Notes: generated from the letters alone by a model not told the origin. Shown: positions 50,275-59,993, counted from the first letter of the stretch. The stretch is DNA of 64,000 nt from Devosia nitrariae (GCF_030160115.1 NZ_BSNS01000024.1:310001-374000); one strand, 5' to 3'. A program made the numbers and translations.

Positions 50275-50407
50275 CGTTTTTTGGAAACACTCCAGCGGCC
50301 GGTGCAGCCAGTTGTCCATAACCGCGGCTGCGCCGGCTTCACGCCTTGACCGGCTTGGGTGCCGTATCGATAGTGCTGGGGAGAGGAACGGTCCCGGTCG
50401 CCTGGCA

Positions 50408-51463
50408 GTGTCGAAACCTTCAAAAGAGCCGCCATTGCGGGCCGTGGGACGCGCGTTGCGCGTGGTTGCGTTCGTCCTGATCGCAACCTTGCTGGCGGCG
50501 TCCGCGGCGTATGCGCAGACCCTCGAGGCGGTGCGCGAGCGGGGATTCCTCATCTGCGGAGCGGTCGGTCCGCTGGCCGGATTCTCCCAGGTCGACGGCG
50601 AGGGGCGCTGGAGCGGGTTCGACATCGACATTTGCCGGGCGCTGGCGGCGGCGGTGTTCGGCGACCCGAACAAGCTCGAATTCCGACCGTTGCGCGGCAA
50701 CAGCCGGTTTGCGGTGCTGCAGACCGGCGACGTCGACGTCATCGTGCGTAACGCTCCCTGGACCGAGCGGCGTGACACCGTGTATGGCGCCAGCTACGTG
50801 ACACCGACCTTCTATGATGGCCAGGCCTTCATGGTGCCGCAGTCGGAGGGGGTTGTTTCGGCGTTCGAGCTCGATGACCTGACGATATGCGTTGCCGACA
50901 ACGGAGAGGAGTTGACGCGGCTGCGTGAATTCTTCTTCGAGAACCAGGCAAGCTACAGCGAGATCATCTACGAGGATACGGCCGACCTGCTGCTCGCCTA
51001 TCGTGCGGGCCTTTGCAACGTGCTGTCAGCGGCGGGGCGCGAGCTCAACGCCATGCGTCGTGAGCTTGGCGATCCACTCTCCCATCGTATCCTGCCCGAG
51101 CGTATCTCGAAGGAAGCGGTGGGGCCGGTGGTGCGTGCCGGGGACGATACCTGGTTCAACATCGTCAAATGGACGGTGTTCGCACTGATCAATGCCGAGG
51201 AACTGGGTGTCACCGCGCTCAATATCGACTCTCTGTCGGCCACGCGGACCTCTGCAGTCAGACGCCTTCTCGGCCTTGACGGGAACTATGGTGCGCCGGT
51301 CGGGCTCGAGCCCGACTTCATGGCCGACGTGATCCGGGCCGTCGGCAACTACGGAGAAATCTACGAGCGCAATTTCGGGCCGCAGACCGGGGCGGTACTG
51401 TTGCGCGGGCAGAACTCGCTGTGGGTCAACGGCGGGCTGCTCTACGCGCCGCCCATCAGATAG
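50408..51463 (+). CDS. Second AapJ-like amino-acid-binding protein, diverged
   Basis: A protein of about 351 residues; the start is unsure (GTG 50408 or GTG 50444), as no well-placed ribosome-binding site is seen. A signal peptide ends near AAYA-QT. It follows AapJ over its length ('VRERGFLICGAVGPLAGFSQ', 'WSGFDIDICRALAAAVFGDP', 'RISKEAVGPVVRAGDDTWF', 'VGNYGEIYERNFGP'), but the ligand motif SRTTTWT is VRNAPWT and the segment CIESGTTTELNAADYF has become CVADNGEELTRLREFF. Orphan binding protein that may use AapQMP for another ligand, or act as a sensor. Confidence 0.85.
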   Translation: MSKPSKEPPLRAVGRALRVVAFVLIATLLAASAAYAQTLEAVRERGFLICGAVGPLAGFSQVDGEGRWSGFDIDICRALAAAVFGDPNKLEFRPLRGNSRFAVLQTGDVDVIVRNAPWTERRDTVYGASYVTPTFYDGQAFMVPQSEGVVSAFELDDLTICVADNGEELTRLREFFFENQASYSEIIYEDTADLLLAYRAGLCNVLSAAGRELNAMRRELGDPLSHRILPERISKEAVGPVVRAGDDTWFNIVKWTVFALINAEELGVTALNIDSLSATRTSAVRRLLGLDGNYGAPVGLEPDFMADVIRAVGNYGEIYERNFGPQTGAVLLRGQNSLWVNGGLLYAPPIR

Positions 51464-52193
51464 GTGTCTGGCCTGGTTCTTCGGCAAAGTGCAGGTGGAC
51501 GCGGCGGTTCTCCTTGCCCTTCTTTTCGATCTTGCCGAGCCTCAAAAGTCCGATCTCAGCGGTATTGTGCACATGGGTGCCGCCGCAGGGCTGCAGATCC
51601 GCATCACCGATGCGGATGAGGCGCACCCGCCCCTGGCCCATGGGCGGCTTGACCTTCATGGTTTTGATGAGCCCCGGATTGTCCTGCATCTCCTCGTCGG
51701 TGATCCATTCGGACGAAACCGGATGGCCGGCCGCGACCATGGCATTGAGACGCTCCTCTATCTCGGGCAGGTCGGCGGGGACATCGGGCATATCGAAATC
51801 GAGCCGCCCCTTGTCCTCGGCGATGGCTCCACCCGTCACGGAGAAAGGGAAGACGACCGACAGCAGGTGAAGGGCAGTATGCATGCGCATCAGCTTGAAG
51901 CGTCGCTCCCAGTCGATCTCCGCGATCACCGGTTCGTCTGGACCGGGCAGGGGTTCGCCGGGTGCCGGCACGTGTACGATGCGGGTTTTGTCGCCGTCCG
52001 GATGAACGGTTGTGGCGATAGCGAGCGGACGACCGTCAGGGCGCAGGAGCCGGCCGGTATCGCCGGGCTGACCACCGGACGTGGCATAGAAGATGGTGCG
52101 GTCGAGTCCGACAGCTCCATCCGGGGTGATTTCGACCACCCGTGCCTCGGTGCTGCGTAGATAGCTGTCGCTTCGGAACAGGAACTCGGTCAT
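51456..52193 (-). CDS. Alanyl-tRNA editing protein (AlaX)
   Basis: A 245-residue protein starting at ATG 52193 (MTEFLFRSDSYL). It matches the AlaRS editing domain: 'TIFYATSGGQPGDTGRL', the zinc-binding 'MRMHTALHLLSVVF' (HxxxH) and 'DADLQPCGGTHVHNTAEIG' (C, H), with 'IGLLRLGKIEKKGKENRRVH'. Type II AlaX proteins deacylate Ser- or Gly-tRNA-Ala. Its end overlaps the end of the convergent binding-protein gene by eight bases, and it lies 11 bases downstream of cls. Confidence 0.92.
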   Translation of the reverse strand: MTEFLFRSDSYLRSTEARVVEITPDGAVGLDRTIFYATSGGQPGDTGRLLRPDGRPLAIATTVHPDGDKTRIVHVPAPGEPLPGPDEPVIAEIDWERRFKLMRMHTALHLLSVVFPFSVTGGAIAEDKGRLDFDMPDVPADLPEIEERLNAMVAAGHPVSSEWITDEEMQDNPGLIKTMKVKPPMGQGRVRLIRIGDADLQPCGGTHVHNTAEIGLLRLGKIEKKGKENRRVHLHFAEEPGQTPI

Positions 52194-52204
52194 CGGCGAA
52201 TGTC

Positions 52205-53656
52205 CTAGAGTACTGGGGAAAGAAGCCTGGCGGCCTGCGTGGCAAACCGCCACGCCAGCGGCCGGCCGGTGACCTCGGCCATCGAGACTTTGCGACAATG
52301 GGCAAAATCGGTGAGGAGCATGCGCTCGACCGCCTCGATGGTGTCGCGGCCGGGAAACCACATGGTGATCTCGAAATTGATGGCAAACGACCGGTTGTCG
52401 AAATTGGTGCTGCCGATCGAAGCGACCCGATCGTCCATCAGGAGCACCTTTTGATGCAGAAAGCCGTAGGTATAGCGATACATGGATATACGGTGCTCAA
52501 CCATCGCATCGGCATGGGCGATGCTGGCCAACCAGACCAGAAGGTGGTCCGGCTTCTCCGGCAGCATGATGCGCACGTCGACGCCGCGGATGGCGGCGGC
52601 ATAGAGTGCGGTGCGAACGTCGGTGTCGGGCACGAAATAGGGACTGACGATCCACAGGCGCTGGCGGGCCTGGGCAATGACGTCGGTGAAGGCGATGGCA
52701 CATTCCTCGAGCTTGTCGGCCGGGCCAGTGCCCATGACCAACACGGACTGGTCACCCGGCGTCTGCACGAGCTCGGGCGGATCGGCCGGCAGCAACTCGC
52801 CCGTCGCCCATTCCCAGTCCTCGCGAAACACAAGCGAGCAGGCGAGCGCGGCGGGACCACGGACCCGGACATGGGTGTCGCGCCAGTGGCCGAAGCGAGG
52901 ATCCTCGCCCAGATACTCGACCCCCACGTTATGCCCACCGACCCAGGCGATTTCGCCGTCGGCCACCACGATCTTGCGGTGGTTGCGGTAGTTGAGCCGT
53001 GCCGGACCGTATACGCGCAGGAACCGGTGGCGCTGGTTGAAGGCCGCGACTTTGATGCCTTCGGACCGCAGGCGCTCCCGGTAGGCTCTCGGAAGGCCCC
53101 GGCTGCCCACCTCGTCATAGAGCATATAGATGCTCACGCCTGCCCGGGCGCGCTCGATCAGCCTGTCAGCCAGTTCCCGCCCCAGCCGGTCGTCGCGCAG
53201 GATGAAGAACTGGACAAGCAGTTGGGAGCGGGCTTTGGAAATGCCGTCGAAGATGGAGTCGAAGGTCTGCTTGCCATCGATGAGAATCTCGACCTTGTTT
53301 CCGGACAGAAACGGCAGCTCGGCGACACCTGCAAGCACCGGCCATTCCTTGTTGGCCGCCTGGTCGATCAGCGCCAGGTCGCGTGCGCGCACCGGGCGCA
53401 TCGTGCGTCCGAGCTTGATGCGCTCGATAGCGTAGTCGTCGAAGAACTTCCAGCCGACGACCAGATAGAGCAGGGCGGTCGGAAACGGCAGCAGCAGGAG
53501 CGAAAGCAGCCAGGCGATGGAGCCTTGCGAGGTGCGCGAATTCATCACCTCGCGTATGGCGCAGACGGCGGCAAGGACATAGTTGGCGGCAAGGACGAGG
53601 GTGACGAGCTGCAGGTCGGCCTGATAGCTGCGCAAGATGTCGTCGATGCCGATCAC
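52205..53656 (-). CDS. cls: Cardiolipin synthase
   Basis: A 483-residue phospholipase D-family enzyme. Two N-terminal membrane helices (about residues 17-34 and 46-68) are followed by two HKD motifs: His226-Lys228-Asp233 in 'NHRKIVVADGEIAWVGGHN', and His401-Lys403-Asp408 in 'LHQKVLLMDDRVASIGSTN'. It condenses two phosphatidylglycerol molecules into cardiolipin at the inner membrane. The gene precedes alaX on the same strand. The 214 bases up to the HIT gene show no gene. Confidence 0.94.
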   Translation of the reverse strand: MIGIDDILRSYQADLQLVTLVLAANYVLAAVCAIREVMNSRTSQGSIAWLLSLLLLPFPTALLYLVVGWKFFDDYAIERIKLGRTMRPVRARDLALIDQAANKEWPVLAGVAELPFLSGNKVEILIDGKQTFDSIFDGISKARSQLLVQFFILRDDRLGRELADRLIERARAGVSIYMLYDEVGSRGLPRAYRERLRSEGIKVAAFNQRHRFLRVYGPARLNYRNHRKIVVADGEIAWVGGHNVGVEYLGEDPRFGHWRDTHVRVRGPAALACSLVFREDWEWATGELLPADPPELVQTPGDQSVLVMGTGPADKLEECAIAFTDVIAQARQRLWIVSPYFVPDTDVRTALYAAAIRGVDVRIMLPEKPDHLLVWLASIAHADAMVEHRISMYRYTYGFLHQKVLLMDDRVASIGSTNFDNRSFAINFEITMWFPGRDTIEAVERMLLTDFAHCRKVSMAEVTGRPLAWRFATQAARLLSPVL

Positions 53657-53870
53657 AATGGCTCCCCGGCGTACTCGAGCGCATTGCGATCAGCTTGAAT
53701 CACATCGAGCGCGCTGACGTTGTTGTCGCGGGATTCTTCGCGAAAAACCGTAACCACTTTTTCGCATCCGCTCCAGCGTTGACCCATCGATAGGTTGCGC
53801 AGTCTGGGGGAAGCGGCGTGCGTCTGGCAAGCGGTGATGTCAGAACCCATTCCAGCCATTGCTGAAACGG

Positions 53871-54368
53871 CTATTCCAACTCCGCATAGACCCGCCCGAT
53901 CTCGCGTGCCAAGGCGGCCATCTCGTCGGTAGGGATGTCGAGAACACCGTTCTCGGCCATGAGGGCGTGGTACTGCTGCTGCTCGTAAGGGACGCCCTTG
54001 GGGAGCGGCACGACATGGAAATGGAGATGGCTGTTGCCCTGGCTGCTGCCGAGGGAGAGGATGTAGATGCGCTCGGCATCAAAGACGCGTTTCAGCGCCC
54101 GAGAGAGGTGGTGCACACGCGCCTGCAGCCGCAGATATTCATCCGGCGTGAGGTCCGTGGCGAGATCCTCGCGGTGCACCCTGGGGCAGACGAGAGCGTA
54201 TCCCCTAAGCGTCGGGTACTTGCTGAGGAATATGACGGCCTCTTCATCTTCGGCGATCTTGTGGTGCGCGTAAGCCGGATTGCCGGCGAGGAACTCGCAG
54301 ATAAAGCACGGGCCGGAGCGGGTGCGTTCCACCAGGGCGGTCAAGTCGAAAGGCTCACGCTCAGCCAC
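53871..54368 (-). CDS. HIT-family nucleotide hydrolase/transferase
   Basis: A 165-residue protein. The histidine triad HLHFHVV (His114, His116, His118) sits in 'GSSQGNSHLHFHVVPLPKGV'. The N-terminal CFICEFL pair of Cys could bind zinc with later His (AHHK). Members cleave dinucleoside polyphosphates or AMP-lysine conjugates. It lies 15 bases downstream of the diguanylate cyclase gene and is probably co-transcribed. Confidence 0.9.
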   Translation of the reverse strand: MAEREPFDLTALVERTRSGPCFICEFLAGNPAYAHHKIAEDEEAVIFLSKYPTLRGYALVCPRVHREDLATDLTPDEYLRLQARVHHLSRALKRVFDAERIYILSLGSSQGNSHLHFHVVPLPKGVPYEQQQYHALMAENGVLDIPTDEMAALAREIGRVYAELE

Positions 54369-54383
54369 CTGCTACTCGCTCCT

Positions 54384-55427
54384 TCACGCCGCTTCGAAAT
54401 TGGCCAGCTCGGCCTCGCTGACGACGCGGTTGCGCCCGGCGTTCTTGGCCGCATAAAGGCAGCGGTCGGTGCGTTCGATGAGGGAACTGGCCGCCTCCTC
54501 ACCCCGCAGCATTGCAACGCCGAAGGAAGCCGTGATCCGCCCCAGCTTCTCGTTGGTCGACCGCTTCAGAAGCTGCTTGGCCTGGATGGCCTTGCGGATG
54601 TTCTCGGCAGCGATCACCGCGCCCTCGATATCGGTATGGGGCAGGATAGCGGCGAATTCCTCCCCGCCATAACGGGCCGCGAGGTCCTTGCCCTTGATGT
54701 TGGATTTGAGGGTCATGGCTACCAGCCGCAGCACCTGGTCGCCGGTCTGATGGCCGTGCACATCGTTGAATTTCTTGAAATGGTCAATGTCGAGCAGCAG
54801 CAGGCACAACGGCAGGTTATCGCGGTGCGCATCGGCGATGGCGGTCACAAGGCCTTCGTCGAAGCTCTTGCGGTTGGAAATCTTGGTCAGGGGATCGAGC
54901 AGGGACTCGCGCCGGACGTTTTCCAGATCGCGGCGAAGAGCGGCAATATCGTCGCGCGACGCCTCGAGCTTCAGTTCCAGGTGGCGGTTGGTATCCTGCA
55001 TCTGCCGGGTCTCGGCAAGCAGGCGCTCGGCCATTGTCTTCAACGCATCCGGCGTGATCTCGGCCTCGAGATCGCCTGCGGCGGCCTGCAGCGAGCCGGA
55101 ATAGGCGTTGGCGCTGACCATGGCGCTGTCGATAGCGTCATGCACGGCCTCGATACGCGCATGCATGCGTTCGGAGACCGCACTGATGCGCTCGTCAAGG
55201 TCAGATTTCAGGAATTCGTCGTAGAGCGCCTCGGCCAGATTGACGGACGGCGAGTGCCCATGCCGGAAGATTTCGTTGATGCGCGTGTTAAGCGCGGGGT
55301 TGACGCCCGTCGCATAGGTATAAAGGAGTTCGTAGAAATTGGGATAGGGCGGGATGCTGCTGCGCTTGAGCAGGTCGAAGGCGGCATTCGCGTAGCCAAG
55401 TACGCGCGTGTATTCCTGTTCCGACAC
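54384..55427 (-). CDS. Diguanylate cyclase (GGDEF domain)
   Basis: A 347-residue protein without membrane segments. Residues 1-130 are a helical N-terminal region of unknown role ('LGYANAAFDLLKRSSIPPYP' and 'FYELLYTYATG', as in other alphaproteobacterial cyclases), residues 135-175 a coiled coil, and 176-345 the GGDEF domain with active-site GGEEF at 254-258. The inhibitory-site motif RxxD is KGKD (245-248) here, so feedback inhibition by c-di-GMP may be weak. It makes c-di-GMP; PilZ proteins at 62.2-63.0 kb could be receivers. Confidence 0.92.
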   Translation of the reverse strand: MSEQEYTRVLGYANAAFDLLKRSSIPPYPNFYELLYTYATGVNPALNTRINEIFRHGHSPSVNLAEALYDEFLKSDLDERISAVSERMHARIEAVHDAIDSAMVSANAYSGSLQAAAGDLEAEITPDALKTMAERLLAETRQMQDTNRHLELKLEASRDDIAALRRDLENVRRESLLDPLTKISNRKSFDEGLVTAIADAHRDNLPLCLLLLDIDHFKKFNDVHGHQTGDQVLRLVAMTLKSNIKGKDLAARYGGEEFAAILPHTDIEGAVIAAENIRKAIQAKQLLKRSTNEKLGRITASFGVAMLRGEEAASSLIERTDRCLYAAKNAGRNRVVSEAELANFEAA

Positions 55428-55576
55428 GATGTCCTCGCGTTCTGCTCGGGCGCCTGCCTAAGGGCGCACGAATTACACACCATCTCGTCTAAGAGACGGT
55501 AAATATGCCCGTGTCAAACTTCTATCAACGGGCAGAACGCGTGGTATTGGGCGTTTTTTTCAATTCCCACAAATAA

Positions 55577-56974
55577 TTAGCGTGTTCGCGATACTTCGCG
55601 CAGCAGAAAAGCCGGCACCGGACCATCGGCTCCGAAAGGAGAATTCTCGTCAATACCGAACGATTCAGGCTCGCGGTCGGTCTGCTGCTTGCGGCGCGGC
55701 TCGGCTTTTTCGGTCGTCTTTACTGTGTTGGTGGTCTTGGCAGTCTTGGCAGTCTTGCGTGCCTCACCCTGCTTCCGCCTCGACGATCCGGGAGACTCCT
55801 CCGCCGCTTGTTCTTGCACAGGCGCGTGGGGGGCCGTGCTTTCCACCCAGGGGACATCGCGCTGGATGAGCCTGAGGATCGCGTCGAGGTGCTTACCATC
55901 GGCCGGAGCAACAAGGGTGAACGCTGCGCCGGACCGCCCCGCGCGGCCGGTACGGCCGATGCGGTGGATATAGTCTTCGGCGTGCACAGGCACATCGAAA
56001 TTGAAGACGTGGCTGACCGCAGGGATATCGAGGCCGCGAGCGGCAACGTCACTGGCCACGAGCAGCGTCAGTTTATTGGCTTTGAAGGCATCGAGCGTTT
56101 CCGTGCGGCTCTTCTGGTCCATGTCGCCATGGAGAGCCCCGGCTGAAAAGCCGTGACGCTGCAGCGAGCGGGCGAGCGTTGCCACGTCGCGCTTGCGGTT
56201 GCAGAAGATGATGGCGTTGGTGAGGTTCTCGGCAGCGCGGATCTGATCGCGCAGTGCGGCACGCTTCTCCTCGGGACGCGAGCCAACGCGAACGAGCTTC
56301 TGGGTGATGGTCTCGGCGGTCGAATTCTGGCGGGCAACCTCGATCTTGATCGGATCGCGGAGGAACCGCTTGGTCAGCTTCTCGATCTCGGGGGGCATGG
56401 TGGCCGAGAAGAAGAGCGTTTGCCGGCGTGGCGGCAGCAGGCCACAGATGCGTTCGATATCGGGCACGAAACCCATGTCGAGCATGCGGTCAGCCTCGTC
56501 GATGACGAGAATCTCGACGCCATTCAAAAGAATGCGGCCGCGCTCGAACTGATCGAGCATGCGTCCGGGCGTGGCGATCAGGACGTCGGCACCGCGGTCT
56601 AGGATCCTGTTCTGGTCCTCGAACGAAACGCCGCCGATAAGGAGCGCAACCGACAGGCGGTGGTTCTTGCCGTATTTCTCGAAGTTCTCATGCACCTGGG
56701 CGGCAAGTTCGCGCGTCGGCTCGAGGATGAGCGTGCGCGGCATGCGCGCCCTCGCGCGGCCGGTCTCGAGGCGGGTGAGCATCGGCAGCACGAACGAGGC
56801 GGTCTTGCCCGTGCCGGTCTGGGCGATGCCGATGATGTCCTTCTTTTCGAGGACATGCGGGATGGCCTTCGCCTGGATGTCGGTAGGCTTGGTATAGCCG
56901 GCCGACACGACGGCGTCGGTGACTTTGCTCGAAAGACCAAGCCCGGAGAAATCGTCGGTCAAATCAGTGTCCAC
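55577..56974 (-). CDS. rhlE: DEAD-box RNA helicase RhlE-like
   Basis: A 465-residue helicase. Motifs: Q 'YTKPTDIQAKAIPHVLEKKD', I 'AQTGTGKTASFVLP', Ia 'PTRELAAQVHE', II 'VIDEADRMLDMGF', III 'FSATMPPEIEKL', VI 'HRIGRTGRAGRSG'. The tail (about 90 residues) is basic and rich in Lys, Thr and Gln, as for RNA-binding tails. It takes part in ribosome assembly or mRNA turnover. The 279 bases between it and parE show no gene. Confidence 0.92.
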   Translation of the reverse strand: MDTDLTDDFSGLGLSSKVTDAVVSAGYTKPTDIQAKAIPHVLEKKDIIGIAQTGTGKTASFVLPMLTRLETGRARARMPRTLILEPTRELAAQVHENFEKYGKNHRLSVALLIGGVSFEDQNRILDRGADVLIATPGRMLDQFERGRILLNGVEILVIDEADRMLDMGFVPDIERICGLLPPRRQTLFFSATMPPEIEKLTKRFLRDPIKIEVARQNSTAETITQKLVRVGSRPEEKRAALRDQIRAAENLTNAIIFCNRKRDVATLARSLQRHGFSAGALHGDMDQKSRTETLDAFKANKLTLLVASDVAARGLDIPAVSHVFNFDVPVHAEDYIHRIGRTGRAGRSGAAFTLVAPADGKHLDAILRLIQRDVPWVESTAPHAPVQEQAAEESPGSSRRKQGEARKTAKTAKTTNTVKTTEKAEPRRKQQTDREPESFGIDENSPFGADGPVPAFLLREVSRTR

Positions 56975-57253
56975 TCATGGTTCAGCAGGCATGCGATACG
57001 GAAGCGATGTGATGCCTGCCGACAGCGTTCGTCAGGTCCCGGGCGGAAACGATATGCGCCGCCTCCGGGTTACGGTGTCGGTCGATTGCCTCTATGGCGA
57101 TACGGTGATCGACAGTGCCGCCGTGAATTCTGCGAGCCATCCCTGCCGCGGCCGGCCGGGCGCCCGAAAACCCCTGGCGGCGCGGACCATATCCTATGGA
57201 CCTTTCAAGTCAACGGTATTTCAAGGATTTGCTTAAGACTGCACGCTGGCGGT

Positions 57254-59275
57254 TCAAATATCCAGGTCGGTAACGAACTCGGCGTTTTCCTGGATGAAGT
57301 CGAAACGAGCTTCCGGGCGCGTCCCCATCAGGCGATCGACGGCGAGTTTTGTTTCCTCGCGGTCATCGATGACCTTAACCTGAAGCAGGGTTCGGGTGGC
57401 CGGCGACATGGTCGTTTCGCGCAGGTGCGCGTAGGGCATTTCGCCCAGGCCTTTGAAGCGGGTGATGTCGACTTTGCCCTTGCCGTTGAACTCGGTCGCC
57501 AGCAATTCGTCCTTATGGGCGTCGTCACGGGCATAGAGCGTCTTGGGGCCCTGCGAGAGGCGGTAGAGCGGCGGCATGGCGAGATAGAGGTGGCCGCCAT
57601 CGATGAGCTTGGGCATCTCCTGGAAGAAGAAGGTGATCAGAAGCGAAGCGATATGGGCGCCGTCGACATCGGCATCCGTCATGATGATGATCTTGTCGTA
57701 TCTCAGGTCGTCTTCGCGATAGCGGTCGCGGGTGCCGCAGCCGAGCGCCTGGACCATGTCGGCGATCAGTTGGTTGGAAGCGAGCTTGTCGCGGCTGGCA
57801 CCGGCGACGTTCAGGATCTTGCCGCGCAGCGGCAGCACGGCCTGCGTTGCCCGGTTGCGCGCCTGCTTGGCGCTGCCGCCGGCGCTATCGCCTTCGACGA
57901 TGAAGATCTCGGCACCCTGGGCGGCGGTCTGCGTGCAGTCGGCGAGTTTCCCGGGCAAACGCAGCTTCCGCGTCGCGCTGGCCCGGTCGATCTCCTTCTC
58001 CTTGCGGCGGCGCACGCGTTCCTCGGCCCGGTCGACGGCCCAGTCGAGGAGCTTGCCGGCCTGGTTGGGCGAGGCCGCCAGCCAATGGTCGAAGGCATCT
58101 CGCAAGGCATTGTCGACAATGCGGGTGGCCTCGCCGGAAGCGAGCTTGTCCTTTGTCTGGCCGACGAATTCAGGCTCGCGCACGAAGACCGAGAGCATGG
58201 CGCTGCAGCCGGAAAAGAGGTCCTCGGCGGTCAGGATCGCCGCGCCCTTGTTCTTGGTCAGTTCGGCGTAGTTCTTGAGGCCGCGGAGGAGCGCGGTGCG
58301 CAAACCCGTCTCGTGGGTGCCGCCATCGGGGGTGGGCACCGTGTTGCAGTAGGAGGAAACTCCGCCGTCCCCGAGCGTCCAGGCGATGGCCCACTCGACG
58401 CCGCCATGGCCGCCGGCACGGCCTGCGCTGCCGGAAAAGATCTCATCGATGATGCGGGTTTCGCCGTCGATGCGCGCAGCCATGAAGTCCTTGAGGCCGC
58501 CGGGATAGTGGAAGATGGCTTTGGCCGGCACCTCTTCGCCGGCAAGACTCTCGTCGCAACTCCAGCGTAACTCGACGCCGCCGAAAAGGTAGGCCTTGGC
58601 GCGAGTCATGCGGAAGAGGCGCGCGGCCGAGAGGTGGGCGTGGGCGCCGAAAATCTCGGGATCGGGATGGAAGCGCACGGTCGTGCCTCGGCGGTTGCTG
58701 ACCCGACCGACCGTTTCGACGGGTCCGAGCGGTTTGCCGCGCGAATAGGTCTGGCGGTAGAGCGTCTGGTCGCGCGCGATCTCGACTACGAGTTCGTCAG
58801 AGAGGGCATTCACGACGGATGCGCCGACGCCGTGCAGACCGCCGGAAGTCTCGTAGGCCTTGGAGTCGAATTTGCCGCCGGCATGCAGCGTCGTCATGAT
58901 GATCTCGAGCGTCGAGCGTCCGGGAAACTTGGGATGGTTCTCGACAGGCATGCCCCGGCCGTTATCGGTAACGGTGACGTGCCCGGACGCTTCGAGGTGC
59001 ACCTCGATCCGATTAGCGTGGCCGGCAATGGCTTCGTCCATGGAATTGTCGATGACTTCGGCAAAGAGGTGGTGGAGCGCATTTGCGTCGGTGCCTCCGA
59101 TATACATGCCCGGCCGCCGACGCACGGGCTCCAGGCCCTCGAGCACCTCGATGTCGTGGGCCGAATAGGAACTGGCACCTGGCTGCGCGGCACGAGAGGG
59201 TCTGGCCGGATCCGGCTTCGCCTGCGGGGTGCTGGGGGAGGGGGAGTCCCCGAAGAGGTCTTCTGCTTGCGACAT
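57254..59275 (-). CDS. parE: DNA topoisomerase IV subunit B
   Basis: A 673-residue type IIA topoisomerase ATPase subunit. GHKL ATP site: 'FAEVIDNSMDEAIAGHANRI' (catalytic Glu), 'VTDNGRGMPVENHPKF', 'SGGLHGVGASVVNALSDELV'. The TOPRIM domain has 'IFIVEGDSAGGSAKQARNRA' and 'IIMTDADVDGAHIASLLITF'. The alphaproteobacterial length and lack of the GyrB-specific insert and 'DGSY'-like context support ParE over GyrB. With ParC it unlinks replicated chromosomes. The 30-residue N-terminal tail is low-complexity. Confidence 0.93.
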   Translation of the reverse strand: MSQAEDLFGDSPSPSTPQAKPDPARPSRAAQPGASSYSAHDIEVLEGLEPVRRRPGMYIGGTDANALHHLFAEVIDNSMDEAIAGHANRIEVHLEASGHVTVTDNGRGMPVENHPKFPGRSTLEIIMTTLHAGGKFDSKAYETSGGLHGVGASVVNALSDELVVEIARDQTLYRQTYSRGKPLGPVETVGRVSNRRGTTVRFHPDPEIFGAHAHLSAARLFRMTRAKAYLFGGVELRWSCDESLAGEEVPAKAIFHYPGGLKDFMAARIDGETRIIDEIFSGSAGRAGGHGGVEWAIAWTLGDGGVSSYCNTVPTPDGGTHETGLRTALLRGLKNYAELTKNKGAAILTAEDLFSGCSAMLSVFVREPEFVGQTKDKLASGEATRIVDNALRDAFDHWLAASPNQAGKLLDWAVDRAEERVRRRKEKEIDRASATRKLRLPGKLADCTQTAAQGAEIFIVEGDSAGGSAKQARNRATQAVLPLRGKILNVAGASRDKLASNQLIADMVQALGCGTRDRYREDDLRYDKIIIMTDADVDGAHIASLLITFFFQEMPKLIDGGHLYLAMPPLYRLSQGPKTLYARDDAHKDELLATEFNGKGKVDITRFKGLGEMPYAHLRETTMSPATRTLLQVKVIDDREETKLAVDRLMGTRPEARFDFIQENAEFVTDLDI

Positions 59276-59642
59276 GGAATTTCCGTTTTAGGGCGCCGCG
59301 GGTTCCAACACGACCGAAACCTGCAGCGCTCCATCTATATGTTTGCGCATCGGATTCGTCCGAAACCGCTCCGCACGTTTGCGTGCCATGCGGTAAGCGG
59401 GCGAATCGACCTTGCCATTTTCTAGCATAACCCAAGCGTTGCCGGGATTTTGCCGTAAGCGCGCTTGGCCGACTTCCCCAGCCTAATTGCCGCGTCAAGG
59501 TGAACCGAAGATGAACAGCGGGTTTGGTCACGGTTCAAACTGAAGGAGATAGAGGGAGAGTCAAAGCCTCGCGAGCACGTTGGCGCGAAGCGTGATCGCC
59601 GATTGAGCATGGCGAAGCGTGCGCCTATTGTGGGGCTGCACC
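59276..59642. other. Intergenic region upstream of parE and of the small exported-protein gene
   Basis: A stretch of 367 bases that should contain the divergent promoters. I see no palindrome, repeat or clear promoter boxes. Short open frames in it lack ribosome-binding sites. Confidence 0.5.
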
Positions 59643-59993
59643 ATGGCGGAATTGACAATGGCCAAGGCAAGAGACCTTCCGAAACGTTTGGCCGCAGCGA
59701 TAGCGATGGCAATCCTGGCCGCCGGCGGACCAGTCGCGGCGCAGCCATTCAGCGCGTTCGGGCTGCAGTTCAATTGGGAGGATTCCTATGAACCGCGCGG
59801 TCCGGAGCTCGGAATCTGCATGACCGATCGGCAGATACGCCAGGCAATCGCAGCGCGCGGCTACGGCGACATCGCGCTCAACGTGCGGCGCGACCGGAGA
59901 ATTCAGGTCAGGGCGACGCAGGGCGGGCACGTCTTCCTGCTTGAGTTCGACTTCTGTAACAACACCATTATCGAACGGCGCGCACTGCGGTAG
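59643..59993 (+). CDS. Small exported protein of unknown function
   Basis: A protein of 116 residues from ATG 59643, or 111 from ATG 59658 (MAKARDLPKRL). A signal peptide is clear (AAAIAMAILAAGGPVAAQ). The mature part has 'GICMTDRQIRQAIAARGYGD', 'IALNVRRDRRIQVRATQGGH' and 'VFLLEFDFCNNTIIERRALR', with two Cys that could form a disulfide. I recall similar small secreted proteins in many Hyphomicrobiales, without known function. No partner genes are evident. Confidence 0.7.
   Translation: MAELTMAKARDLPKRLAAAIAMAILAAGGPVAAQPFSAFGLQFNWEDSYEPRGPELGICMTDRQIRQAIAARGYGDIALNVRRDRRIQVRATQGGHVFLLEFDFCNNTIIERRALR

Noticed and set aside
52142..53698. 518-codon plus-strand frame opposite cardiolipin synthase
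   Set aside because: Shadow of cls, whose two HKD motifs are intact on the other strand.
53859..55502. 547-codon plus-strand frame across the HIT and diguanylate cyclase genes
   Set aside because: Shadow frame opposite two genes with intact catalytic motifs.
56660..58570. 636-codon plus-strand frame across rhlE and parE
   Set aside because: Antisense to the conserved motifs of both genes; it has no domain and no ribosome-binding site.
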